A stretch of DNA of 41,341 nucleotides, taken from positions 1 through 41,341 of the forward strand of contig NZ_CBVI010000147.1 in assembly GCF_000513195.1 (NCBI RefSeq), in the 5' to 3' direction. Numbering within the stretch: the stretch's first letter is position 1; each line of letters starts with the position of its first letter. Source of the DNA: Bacteroides timonensis. GTDB lineage: Bacteria > Bacteroidota > Bacteroidia > Bacteroidales > Bacteroidaceae. The notes below the pieces were generated by a model. The model searched no databases, was not told where the DNA came from, and saw only the letters and a program-made list of their open reading frames with translations. A program made the position numbers and the translations under genes. Below, piece by piece: positions 22,375 through 30,146 of the stretch.

Positions 22375-23846
22375 GTAAAAGCAACCTTAAAATGGTAGGC
22401 AACTACGGTTGCTATCTTGACGACGATAATGTAATATCATTTCAAATCGGTGATACGCCACTCTCGTCAGTGCTGGATCCTGATCCTATGTTTCCGGTAC
22501 TTAATGATAGCAATTTTCCGGATATGCAATGGCAAAGCATCCAGGGATTCCAAGTCTGCAGTCGTGGCTTCAACAATCTGAAGTGCGAAGAGATCGCCTC
22601 AGATATCAAAAAGAACCGACTACTTCCTCGCTTGATAACCAAGCAGATTAATATGCTGTATGGGCATGGGCTTAATGTGTACAAGCCTACGATTGTCGAT
22701 GGCAAATTGCAGAAAGAATGGGTTGATTGTCCTACTGTTACCGATTGGCTTAATAGCTGGAAGGATCGTGGTCTTGAATCGGACCATAAAGAGGTTGCCA
22801 AATCTATCATTAAGAACTACTACTATTTCCGTGATTTCTTTGTAAAATGGCGATTTACGATAGGGAAGGGTAGAGGAACACTCCCTGTTGCCGGTCTTGA
22901 AATAATGGAAAATAAGCATTGCCGTTTGGCGACAACAAAGAAAGATGTTGCCACCGATGTAGTTTATTATAAGGACTTTCGGCATATAGCAGTAGGGAGA
23001 TGGGGCTACGGAACTTCAACTTTCCGTATCTATCCTAAATTCAATCCGGCGGAGGTCGGTAATTACAAGTTTGCAGCGATATCACACCATCGTGAAAAAT
23101 CCGTTGATGAGTTCTACGGGGTGAATGAAACACATGCCGGAACGAAATCGTATATTAAAGGCTCCAATGATACCGCTGATTATATAAACTCATTTCTCCG
23201 CAACTCTCTGGCCGCTAAAATTCATATAATTATCCCTAATGCCTGGCTTGAGTCAAAACGTATCCAAATCACCAAACTCTGTGATGAGAATAAACGACGC
23301 AAAAAGAACAATGAGGAACTTTTTAAATATAATGATATTGAGATCGGTACAGAATTCAAAGAATCGACGTTAATCAAATATTTGCAGTCGGAACTCCGCA
23401 AAATATCCCGCTATCTTTCCGGAGCGGATAATCAGGGAAAGGCCTACGCCACTATTAGTTTTAAGAACAGCCAGGGCGAAGAAGAACGTTGGAAAATAGA
23501 AACCGTCGATTTGAAATACAAGGAATATATCGACGCACTGATATCCTACGATAAACGTGCCGATGAAGTCTTACTCTCCAGTGTGGGCCTTGATTCTTCA
23601 ATTTCGAGCGTCAGCAAAGATGGTGTTATTTCCAAATCGGGTGCTGATGCATACTACAACTATCTGATCTACATTATGTCGCTGACATCTGAAGACGAAA
23701 TTTGTTCTGAGCCATTTAATCAGGCTCTGCAGATAAACTTTCCCGATTTATACAGTCAGGGATATCGCCTTGGTTTCTATCGCGAAGTTCCGGCTCGCCA
23801 GGAAGATGTATCACCCAAAGACAGACTTAATAAGCAACAGTCATGA
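22371..23846 (+). CDS. Portal protein
   Basis: A 491-residue protein directly after the terminase region. It shows features of portal proteins: an N-terminal part with MQWQSIQGFQVCSRGFNNLK, a clip/stem-like helical region (SIIKNYYYFRDFFVKWRFTI), later a long charged helix (QITKLCDENKRRKKNNEELF), and a Ser-rich C-terminal third (LSSVGLDSSISSVSKDGV) followed by an acidic end. Portals form the dodecameric channel through which DNA enters the head. The start at 22371 overlaps the upstream stop. The call rests on size, helical pattern and gene order. Confidence 0.65.
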   Translation: MSKSNLKMVGNYGCYLDDDNVISFQIGDTPLSSVLDPDPMFPVLNDSNFPDMQWQSIQGFQVCSRGFNNLKCEEIASDIKKNRLLPRLITKQINMLYGHGLNVYKPTIVDGKLQKEWVDCPTVTDWLNSWKDRGLESDHKEVAKSIIKNYYYFRDFFVKWRFTIGKGRGTLPVAGLEIMENKHCRLATTKKDVATDVVYYKDFRHIAVGRWGYGTSTFRIYPKFNPAEVGNYKFAAISHHREKSVDEFYGVNETHAGTKSYIKGSNDTADYINSFLRNSLAAKIHIIIPNAWLESKRIQITKLCDENKRRKKNNEELFKYNDIEIGTEFKESTLIKYLQSELRKISRYLSGADNQGKAYATISFKNSQGEEERWKIETVDLKYKEYIDALISYDKRADEVLLSSVGLDSSISSVSKDGVISKSGADAYYNYLIYIMSLTSEDEICSEPFNQALQINFPDLYSQGYRLGFYREVPARQEDVSPKDRLNKQQS

Positions 23847-24700
23847 CAATATTAGAAGAACTTTTCTCCACCATTGCGGAGTTTCGCATGTATGTTCCCT
23901 ACGCCGAAAGCAATATATCTTTCGAGCAACTCAACTCATCGGCCATCTCGGCCAAAAAACAGATCGTTCTCATTCTTACAAGGAAAGTCTATTCGGATAT
24001 AGAGTCTGCTTATGGAGAGCTCAATGAAGCTTTACGCATGGCGATGGCCAACCTCACGATGGCTAAACAACTCGTATTCGACATTGTGTCGAAACGCAAG
24101 AACAACGTTGACATCTACAAGCATGAGCAGGAAGCCATGCGACGCTCTTTTATCGAAAACTACTATAATGCAATGGATACGGTTATCCAATTGCTCGATA
24201 CTAAAGAAGACTTCCCTTCCTGGAAGGAAACCCGCTACAAGAAACTCCTTGATGGACTCAGAATTCAAAGTACTGAAGATTTCGATATGCTATACTCCAT
24301 CGACCTCTCTTATCTCTTTTTCTTCCGGACAATACCTATTCAGAAAGAAGCTCTGGACGATGGCCTATCCGCCTACTTTGAACGAGCAGAAGATAAAGAG
24401 GATGTATTGCGGATGCTTCATCGATGCCTGGCAAAACAAACCATTGCCATTGCACTCCGACGTTTTGATATCATTGAGTTTCCGCCTACGATCCGGAACC
24501 TGTTCGATGATTCCAAGGTGATGCGATATGGAACACAAGAGCAGGAGCGTATGCTCGCCTTAGCGGCATCTTTGGCTAATGAAGTTAAACAAGAATTAGC
24601 CAATATCGACCTGATACTCACTTCGGATTCTTCCGGATCCGTTGATACCAACACCTCCTTTAATCGTCCGGACGACATAATAATGCTCATGCCATGCTAA
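23843..24700 (+). CDS. Putative head completion or connector protein (DUF6712-like)
   Basis: A 285-residue helical protein overlapping the portal stop by 4 nt. It has many long helices (EALRMAMANLTMAKQLVFDI, then EQEAMRRSFIENYYNAMDTV) and a Ser/Thr-rich C-terminus. Proteins of this size at this position in Bacteroidales phages belong, as far as I recall, to DUF6712, presumed head-tail connectors; I cannot confirm the family from sequence alone. It overlaps the next gene by 7 nt. Confidence 0.5.
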   Translation: MTILEELFSTIAEFRMYVPYAESNISFEQLNSSAISAKKQIVLILTRKVYSDIESAYGELNEALRMAMANLTMAKQLVFDIVSKRKNNVDIYKHEQEAMRRSFIENYYNAMDTVIQLLDTKEDFPSWKETRYKKLLDGLRIQSTEDFDMLYSIDLSYLFFFRTIPIQKEALDDGLSAYFERAEDKEDVLRMLHRCLAKQTIAIALRRFDIIEFPPTIRNLFDDSKVMRYGTQEQERMLALAASLANEVKQELANIDLILTSDSSGSVDTNTSFNRPDDIIMLMPC

Positions 24701-25671
24701 ACCAAACCATTGATTTTACAGTCAAAGGAACGCAATACAGCATTCCTAATTCCTGGGAAGGCCTTACTCCATATCTTTTCCGATCACTGATCCATGATAT
24801 ATCCTTGATGGCCCAAGGCAAACTCTCTATCGCTATGGTCCGCGTGAACTATGTGTGTCGTGTTATGGGGTGGCAAATCAAAAAAATAAAGGACTCTGAC
24901 GGATTGGCGAACTTAGCCTGGCTGGCTGAACAAGTAACATTCCCATTCACAATTGTCTATCCGGACAACGATGCTGCTCTTCAGGAACTCGATCCTGAAA
25001 CACGAAAGTTGTGTAAGCGCATCCCTCCACATCGCTTAACGGGCATCACCATTGCCAGATATCTGAGTAAGCAGCCTTATAACTATGCCTTTGACTCATG
25101 CTTTTGTAAACAGCAGATCCCGGCAATTCGCATCGATGACGACGAGCTGTATCCGGCCTATAATATAGATACCTCGTTCAACCGGCTCACTTGTTCTTTG
25201 ACAGCTCTTCAGTTCATCGAGGCCCGTTCCCTAATCGGCGGATCATTGGAGCAACTTCCACTCCTGGCCGCTATTCTTTACTATCCAGACCGGTACTCTT
25301 CTGATGGAGCTCATGCCCTTGCACACAAATTTGCAAATCTGCCGGCGGATGAGTTAACGGCCATCGCCTTTAACTTTCAGGCATTCGTTAATTATCTATT
25401 TACCAAAACTGAATTCAAGTTACTTACAGAGGCCAAGAATACCAAAGAGTCTGCCATTTCTACCGGTGCTCTTGAGTCTCTGTATAACTTGAGTTCTGAT
25501 GGTCTTGGTGATGTTTATACCGTCGAGCGAATGAATATTCTCCAATACTTGACTATTCTTCGTAAGAAACTCATCGATACCGTTCGAAGCCTTCACTCGG
25601 CTAAGATGGAAAAGATAGATATTGCGAATGAAACTGGCTTACCCATTCACATAATAAATGATATTCTATGA
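24694..25671 (+). CDS. Hypothetical structural or assembly protein
   Basis: A 325-residue protein in the same overlapping operon (7-nt overlap before, 4-nt after). The N-terminus reads as a short beta domain (IDFTVKGTQYSIPNSWEGLT), a pattern seen in several tail or head assembly proteins, followed by mostly helical sequence and a C-terminal helix with LTILRKKLIDTVRSLHSAKM. No motif identifies a function; its place between connector and lysis genes implies a morphogenesis role. Confidence 0.5.
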   Translation: MLNQTIDFTVKGTQYSIPNSWEGLTPYLFRSLIHDISLMAQGKLSIAMVRVNYVCRVMGWQIKKIKDSDGLANLAWLAEQVTFPFTIVYPDNDAALQELDPETRKLCKRIPPHRLTGITIARYLSKQPYNYAFDSCFCKQQIPAIRIDDDELYPAYNIDTSFNRLTCSLTALQFIEARSLIGGSLEQLPLLAAILYYPDRYSSDGAHALAHKFANLPADELTAIAFNFQAFVNYLFTKTEFKLLTEAKNTKESAISTGALESLYNLSSDGLGDVYTVERMNILQYLTILRKKLIDTVRSLHSAKMEKIDIANETGLPIHIINDIL

Positions 25672-26216
25672 TCCTGAATTTATTAAAATACTTTGCCCAA
25701 TACCCTCAGAAGGAAGGCGTGATTTCCATGTTCAGCAATGGTGCAAGCCAGTCCCCTCAGTACTCCACCTTGCTTGAGTACGTGAAGAATCTTCCAGATC
25801 CGCTCATGCCGGAACTTGAGAATCTTGTTTTCGGACAATCATACGATGATGTAAAAAGGCGTGTGAACGACATCATCGGTAACTATCTCTTCATTGATTT
25901 TGGAGAATTTTCCTCGTCCCGAGATTCCCGAAACTCCATCTTAGATCAACAGAAGCTGGCGGCTACTATCGCCATGAAGCTCACCGATTCAGCCGATATG
26001 GTCGAAGTAGCCATTGCCTCGGATATCACCTTATCCCTTCTCACATCTCTCCGGAAGAAACTCATCCTGGATTCTCGATCGAATTCTTGGCTGGATAAGA
26101 TATCCGATAATCACGATATCGTTCCTTTTGTTTCTCCGGAGTTTAAATCCATAGGCTGGACACTCATGTTCAGTTCCTCAGCTGCTGATCTTTTCGAAGT
26201 GAAGATACCACAATAA
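25668..26216 (+). CDS. Hypothetical structural protein, possible head-tail joining
   Basis: A 182-residue protein, last of the operon begun at 22063. It contains FLIDFG-like strand (NYLFIDFGEFSSSRDSRNSI) and a C-terminal beta-rich end (FKSIGWTLMFSSSAADLFEV), resembling small tail-completion or tail-terminator proteins in size and layout. The next late promoter begins 2 nt after its stop. Function is inferred from context only. Confidence 0.45.
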   Translation: MILNLLKYFAQYPQKEGVISMFSNGASQSPQYSTLLEYVKNLPDPLMPELENLVFGQSYDDVKRRVNDIIGNYLFIDFGEFSSSRDSRNSILDQQKLAATIAMKLTDSADMVEVAIASDITLSLLTSLRKKLILDSRSNSWLDKISDNHDIVPFVSPEFKSIGWTLMFSSSAADLFEVKIPQ

Positions 26217-26218
26217 AT

Positions 26219-26253
26219 GTCCTTTATCCGTTGCTGAGAACACTATACTTTTG
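26219..26253 (+). promoter_or_regulatory. Late promoter 4 (lysis operon)
   Basis: GTCCTT (26219-26224), 21 nt, TACTTTTG (26246-26253). It drives holin, endolysin and spanin from 26270. Confidence 0.65.
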
Positions 26254-26269
26254 AAATAAAAAGAACGCT

Positions 26270-26737
26270 ATGGAACTTTTTCTTAGATCAATTTTAGACC
26301 ATTTGTGCCATATATTTTCCACTTTCTACGGTTGGTTAGTGGCCTTATTACTTCTTATCTTCAATTTTTTTTCGCCTGCCTATTATCCTTTTCTTATAGT
26401 ATTTATCCTCATCTTGGTAGACTTAGGTTGGGGAATTGCAGTTTCACTGAAAAAGGGAGATTTTGCTTACTCGGAAGCCGGGCGTGAGACCTGCATCAAA
26501 ATTGCAATATACGGATGTTGTTTAGGTTCGGTTTATATGATTGAACACATGTTCCATCCAGGCATCACTATCACTTCTGTCGCTGCAGCTGTAGCCGGAG
26601 CCTGCGAAGTTTGGAGCTTTAGTGCATCCATGCTTATTATATATCCAAAGATGCCTTTCCTACGTATCTTCCGTGCGCAACTTCGTGGGGAAATGGAGAA
26701 GAAGTTAGGACGTAGTATTAATACATTTCTAAAATAA
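26270..26737 (+). CDS. Phage holin (phage_holin_4-type)
   Basis: A 155-residue membrane protein with three to four hydrophobic segments: 21-35 (GWLVALLLLIFNFF), 38-56 (YYPFLIVFILILVDLGWGIA), about 75-92 (IAIYGCCLGSVYMIEH) and about 100-122 (ITSVAAAVAGACEVWSFSAS). The conserved D-x-x-x-G and KKGDFAYSEAGRET segment after the second helix matches the Bacteroidetes/Firmicutes holin_4 family. It would permeabilise the inner membrane at lysis. It is followed after 6 nt by the endolysin gene. Confidence 0.8.
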   Translation: MELFLRSILDHLCHIFSTFYGWLVALLLLIFNFFSPAYYPFLIVFILILVDLGWGIAVSLKKGDFAYSEAGRETCIKIAIYGCCLGSVYMIEHMFHPGITITSVAAAVAGACEVWSFSASMLIIYPKMPFLRIFRAQLRGEMEKKLGRSINTFLK

Positions 26738-26743
26738 AAAGAT

Positions 26744-27142
26744 ATGAAGCATTTCACAATTGCGGAATTATGCCGCTCAAACACAGCTGATCGATTTGGA
26801 ATCGATAATCGATGCAAAAAAGAACATGTTGCGAACCTCACACAATTGGTGGAACACGTATTGGATCCACTAAGGGAGGCCTATGGGAAACCAATTATAA
26901 TTAATAGCGGTTTCCGTAGTGAAGCGTTGAATCGTAAAATAGGTGGTTCGGCCACCAGCGACCACATGAAAGGAATGGCCGCCGATATCACTGGTGGCAA
27001 TCCCAAAGAGAACCGCCGTTTATTCTACCTCATTCAAGAACTCGGTTTACCATTCGATCAGCTCATCGATGAGAAGAATTTTTCCTGGGTCCACGTTAGC
27101 TATCGAGGAGCTACCAATCGAAACCAGATCCTGAAACTTTAA
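26744..27142 (+). CDS. Endolysin, M15 family D-Ala-type peptidase
   Basis: A 132-residue zinc peptidase that should cut peptidoglycan cross-links. The family signatures are clear: IINSGFRSEALNRKIGGSAT followed by SDHMKGMAADI, with His74 and Asp81 as zinc ligands and His117 in SWVHVSY as the third. It is full length for the single-domain peptidase_M15_3 type and has no cell-wall-binding domain or signal peptide, so it needs the holin for access to the wall. Confidence 0.9.
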   Translation: MKHFTIAELCRSNTADRFGIDNRCKKEHVANLTQLVEHVLDPLREAYGKPIIINSGFRSEALNRKIGGSATSDHMKGMAADITGGNPKENRRLFYLIQELGLPFDQLIDEKNFSWVHVSYRGATNRNQILKL

Positions 27143-27155
27143 ATGTGTTGTAACC

Positions 27156-27632
27156 ATGCACTTTGTTCATAATATATTGATTGTGTTGTTTACATTACTC
27201 CTGATCGTGGGCTGTCGAAGTTCGCGGTCAGGAACTTCTCATTCTGATATCGAAACCAACCACCTCAAGGAAACCCGGACCGACTCTTTGGATTTCAAAG
27301 GAAAGTTTGCCCGATATCTGCATGAGCAAGAATCCGACCTCACTGTCCGGATCGTGGAGTTTTTCCCTCCAGAGCCTGGCGATACCGCCTCACATGGTCC
27401 GGTTAAATCTGTAACTGATATCGACCTATCTTCCAAGAGCAAATCCGATTCCACAATCAACGAAACCCAGCTCACCCTTACCTGCGACACCACCTCAGAA
27501 CAATTTCATGAAACAGAAACCGTCGACACCACCTACCAAGTGAAGCAAGTTCCCTGGTATCAACCCTTCCTTCCATACCTCGTTTTGATCTTTTTGGCTA
27601 CCCTTATACATTACCTCCGACGCAAAAAATAA
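27156..27632 (+). CDS. Candidate unimolecular spanin (lipoprotein with C-terminal membrane helix)
   Basis: A 158-residue protein with a lipoprotein signal peptide ending LLLIVGC (Cys20) and a C-terminal transmembrane helix (WYQPFLPYLVLIFLATLIHY) with a basic cytoplasmic tail RRKK. This topology, outer-membrane lipid anchor plus inner-membrane helix in one chain, is that of u-spanins such as T1 gp11, which fuse the two membranes in the last step of lysis. The linker is Ser/Thr/Asp-rich and about 115 residues long, enough to span the periplasm. Position after holin and endolysin supports it. No transcription terminator with a U-run is obvious downstream. Confidence 0.75.
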   Translation: MHFVHNILIVLFTLLLIVGCRSSRSGTSHSDIETNHLKETRTDSLDFKGKFARYLHEQESDLTVRIVEFFPPEPGDTASHGPVKSVTDIDLSSKSKSDSTINETQLTLTCDTTSEQFHETETVDTTYQVKQVPWYQPFLPYLVLIFLATLIHYLRRKK

Positions 27633-27746
27633 TCATTTTTTTGCTCAAGCTAAACAAAGCTAAGTCGCTGATAATAAAGATGGTATTGCTACGATATGTG
27701 CGTTAATAGTGTTACCTTAGCTGTACAATAATAAAGGTAAAGCATT

Positions 27747-28688
27747 ATGAACGAACAAATTACAAACATTCTCAACCAGAGCATAACGAAGACAGCGAAG
27801 ATTCAACAGCTGCTTCTTTTAGGTCTTACCCGCCGCCAGGTGGCCGACTTAGTAACCAACGGAAACTACGGTTTCGTCCAGAACGTCTACAAGAAGATGC
27901 TTGAGGCAGGCACTTTCAACCAACAACAACCTACAGCTACAACAGCCATCCCGGAAATAGACTACACTTTCAACCGCCGCTTCGGCATCGAGATTGAAGC
28001 CTATAACTGCGATAAACACCGCCTTGCCCGCGAACTTAGCGAAGCTGGAATCGAAGTAGCGGTTGAGGGTTACAACCACGACACCCGCAACCATTGGAAA
28101 CTTGTATCAGACGGAAGCCTTAGCGGAAACGACACTTTCGAACTGGTTAGCCCGATTTTGGAAGGAGAGGCCGGGTTGCAGGAGCTTCAGAAAGTTTGCT
28201 GGGTACTTGACTATTGCGACGTAAAGGTAAATAACAGCTGCGGCCTGCACATCCACATGGACGCCGCAGACTTCACCATCGAAACTTGGCGCAACCTGGC
28301 AATAACCTACCGCCACCTCGAACCTGTAATCGACGCTTTCATGCCGAATACCCGCCGCAATAACACCTACTGCAAACGCCTTTCCGGTATTTCAGAAAGC
28401 CGCATTCGGGAAGCGCAAACCATCCAGGACCTTCGCGGGGTCTTCAGAAACGACCGCTACCACAAGCTGAACCTCGAAGCCTACGCTCGCCACCGTACGG
28501 TTGAATTTCGCCAACATGGCGGTACAACCAACTTCACAAAAATGGAGAATTGGATACGCTTTGTTGCAAACATGATTACCTTTGCAAAACAAGGCATGGT
28601 TAACACAGGATGCTCCCTTGCGAACATTCCTTTTTTAACCGCTGACCAAAAAATATTTTTCAAACTCAGAACCAAAAAATTAGCATAA
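27747..28688 (+). CDS. Amidoligase-family enzyme with N-terminal helix-turn-helix-like segment
   Basis: A 313-residue protein. Residues 75-260 carry the amidoligase (pfam12224, COOH-NH2 ligase, glutamine-synthetase-like fold) signatures: RRFGIEIEAYN with the metal-binding Glu pair, VSDGSL, ELVSPIL, and NNSCGLHIHMDAADF. The family forms amide bonds between amino acids or peptides and is thought to modify proteins or peptidoglycan. Residues 1-55 (ILNQSITKTAKIQQLLLLGL, then TRRQVADLV) look like an HTH. It shares a 2-nt gap with the next gene. Start 27747 follows about 110 nt of non-coding DNA without a clear promoter. Confidence 0.8.
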   Translation: MNEQITNILNQSITKTAKIQQLLLLGLTRRQVADLVTNGNYGFVQNVYKKMLEAGTFNQQQPTATTAIPEIDYTFNRRFGIEIEAYNCDKHRLARELSEAGIEVAVEGYNHDTRNHWKLVSDGSLSGNDTFELVSPILEGEAGLQELQKVCWVLDYCDVKVNNSCGLHIHMDAADFTIETWRNLAITYRHLEPVIDAFMPNTRRNNTYCKRLSGISESRIREAQTIQDLRGVFRNDRYHKLNLEAYARHRTVEFRQHGGTTNFTKMENWIRFVANMITFAKQGMVNTGCSLANIPFLTADQKIFFKLRTKKLA

Positions 28689-28690
28689 TA

Positions 28691-28924
28691 ATGACAACAA
28701 CCTACACTTTGCAGGACGGCGGTAAAATTACCGCCACCTGCACCGCCGATTTTGTAACCAAGTTACGCGAAAGCAGCCGCTTCGATAGTGAATGCACTGA
28801 CCAGGAATATATGTATCATTTTGCCGACCGATTCCACGATCAGACCGGGAACGTAATCCGTGCCGATTCCCCTGAACACTTTTTGGAGGATTTGTCTACT
28901 TATGGTTACGTAAATGTTAAATAA
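28691..28924 (+). CDS. Small protein coupled to the amidoligase
   Basis: A 77-residue protein (MTTTYTLQDGGKITATCTAD). It looks alpha/beta with a conserved-looking TADFVTKLRESSRFDSECTD segment and an acidic C-terminal half. It begins 2 nt after the amidoligase stop, so it is almost certainly a partner or substrate candidate. No family recognised. Confidence 0.6.
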   Translation: MTTTYTLQDGGKITATCTADFVTKLRESSRFDSECTDQEYMYHFADRFHDQTGNVIRADSPEHFLEDLSTYGYVNVK

Positions 28925-28956
28925 TCAATCTAATAATGTTTTTATTATTGAATTGA

Positions 28957-28987
28957 TTGGATGCTAATAATAAAAATATTATTTTTG
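28957..28987 (+). promoter_or_regulatory. Host-like promoter
   Basis: TTG (28957-28959) and a perfect -7 box TATTTTTG (28980-28987), 28 nt G to G. The predicted RNA begins with TTGTCATT (28990-28997), which is complementary to AATGACAA at 29019-29026 inside the first codons of the next gene, so a hairpin could mask its start. Confidence 0.65.
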
Positions 28988-29013
28988 CATTGTCATTAAG
29001 ACAAGAGATCTCA

Positions 29014-29190
29014 ATGAGTAATGACAAAGAGCTAAAGGCTCGGATAAAAGAGCGAGAAGAAGACTTGCGATTTTATCTCCGCAAGTATCATGAGTTAGCT
29101 TCCAGAAGCAGAAACATGAAAGCGGTGGTTGATGCAGAAATCAAACGGCTCGAAGAGGAAATCAAGAGTTTGGGTGCTATGCTTCATTGA
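29014..29190 (+). CDS. Small coiled-coil protein
   Basis: A 58-residue, highly charged helical protein (MSNDKELKARIKEREEDLRF, ending in KRLEEEIKSLGAMLH). It is probably a coiled coil. It has its own promoter and terminator, making it a one-gene unit. The ATG at 29014 is the first after the predicted transcription start. No family recognised. Confidence 0.55.
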   Translation: MSNDKELKARIKEREEDLRFYLRKYHELASRSRNMKAVVDAEIKRLEEEIKSLGAMLH

Positions 29191-29201
29191 CCAGAAGGAA
29201 A

Positions 29202-29226
29202 CCGCCCTTGTTGGCCACAAGGGCGG
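29202..29226 (+). terminator. Hairpin terminator
   Basis: CCGCCCTTGT (29202-29211) pairs perfectly with ACAAGGGCGG (29217-29226). The stem can extend through GGAA/TTCC outside it, and ATTCCTTT follows. Confidence 0.7.
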
Positions 29227-29259
29227 GATTCCTTTCGTTGAACTTAATTTTTTGTCACA

Positions 29260-29673
29260 ATGGATAAGACTGAACGTTTTTTTGAACTGAAAGAGCTTTG
29301 GAAAAAGAGTGATGAAGCTCATCGTGTTGAAATCGATAAAGAGATTTCAGCATTATTGGCATCTATGGACGATGAAGATGATGGAAAGCTATTAGAAGGC
29401 GTAAAACAGGACTTTGCTCATATACATAACGATTTGGAAGAAGTTCGGCAAGAAGTATTGCGTGATAAAATGCAAGAAGTATTGCCAGCAATATCCGTCT
29501 CATACATTGCCCGCAAATACTTTGGTAAATCCTCTTCTTGGTTTTATCAACGCCTCAATGGCAATAGGGTAAACGGTAAAGAAGCTACTTTTACTCCTAA
29601 TGAGTTGAGTACGCTGTCTGCTGCATTAAATGATATAGGAAAGAAATTAAGCGCTATGAGTGCTGTATTGTAA
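29260..29673 (+). CDS. DUF5053-type protein
   Basis: A 137-residue protein. Its C-terminal half (LPAISVSYIARKYFGKSSSW, then FYQRLNGNRVNGKEATFTPN) matches what I know of DUF5053, a Bacteroidales family with an HTH-like pattern resembling a Cro/CI fold (SYIAxxYFGKSxSWxYQRLNG). The N-terminal half is an acidic coiled coil. It may be a phage regulator. It is set off by a terminator before it and a bidirectional terminator after it. Confidence 0.7.
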   Translation: MDKTERFFELKELWKKSDEAHRVEIDKEISALLASMDDEDDGKLLEGVKQDFAHIHNDLEEVRQEVLRDKMQEVLPAISVSYIARKYFGKSSSWFYQRLNGNRVNGKEATFTPNELSTLSAALNDIGKKLSAMSAVL

Positions 29674-29784
29674 CAATGCATCCTGAAAAGGAGCATCGCT
29701 TTTAAAAACACCAAAAGTTGAGGGTAAAGTTCGGATAAAGAACACTGAGTATTAATTGAACACTATTATTCTTCCCTCTAATTT

Positions 29785-29815
29785 AAAAGGGCTTCCACGA
29801 GTTGGAAACCCTTTT
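29785..29815. terminator. Bidirectional terminator between convergent genes
   Basis: AAAAGGG (29785-29791) and TTCC (29793-29796) pair with GGAA (29804-29807) and CCCTTTT (29809-29815). It has A-run and T-run on opposite sides, serving the + gene ending at 29673 and the minus gene ending at 29817. Confidence 0.75.
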
Positions 29816-29816
29816 A

Positions 29817-29966
29817 TTATAGTAGGAATCCTACTATTAGGCCCAATAAGAAACATGTTAAAATAATAATTGGAAGGCGGTCGATTGATGCTTGTAGAGT
29901 AAATACGTATTCGTACAAGTTGGATAGTTGTTTCTCGAATTTTATAATTCTCATTTCGTCTTCCAT
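29817..29966 (-). CDS. Minus-strand 49-residue membrane peptide
   Basis: The only gene seen on the minus strand. It begins at an ATG (29966, reading leftward) with MEDEMRIIKFEKQLSNLYEY and ends in a hydrophobic helix (LPIIILTCFLLGLIVGFLL) at the very C-terminus, so it is a tail-anchored inner-membrane peptide. A correctly spaced promoter (29983-30013) and a terminator support it. An upstream in-frame ATG at 30032 is ahead of the predicted transcription start and is rejected. Candidate roles are superinfection exclusion, a type I toxin-like peptide or an antiholin; none is proven. Confidence 0.6.
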   Translation of the reverse strand: MEDEMRIIKFEKQLSNLYEYVFTLQASIDRLPIIILTCFLLGLIVGFLL

Positions 29967-29982
29967 AGCTAAATATTTTCCA

Positions 29983-30013
29983 CAAAAATAACTTTTTTTT
30001 TGGTACTTTCCAA
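29983..30013 (-). promoter_or_regulatory. Minus-strand promoter for the membrane peptide
   Basis: On the minus strand, TTG (G at 30011) and a perfect -7 box TATTTTTG (G at 29983) are 28 nt apart, the host spacing. The ATG lies 17 nt downstream. Confidence 0.65.
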
Positions 30014-30070
30014 TAAAATCCTCAAATTGCACTGCCCAAAATAATTAACCTTAGTTTTCTGTTAGTGTAT

Positions 30071-30089
30071 AATCTGAATACATCAGATT
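30071..30089. promoter_or_regulatory. Operator-like inverted repeat between divergent genes
   Basis: AATCTG (30071-30076) and CAGATT (30084-30089) are separated by 7 nt. It lies between the minus-strand promoter and the nuclease gene, whose own promoter is not obvious (no clean TAnnTTTG), so it may be a regulatory site for one or both. Confidence 0.4.
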
Positions 30090-30146
30090 CTGGAATAATA
30101 ACCAGTGGGCATGCATGAATAGAAAACTTATTGAAGATAAAATACT

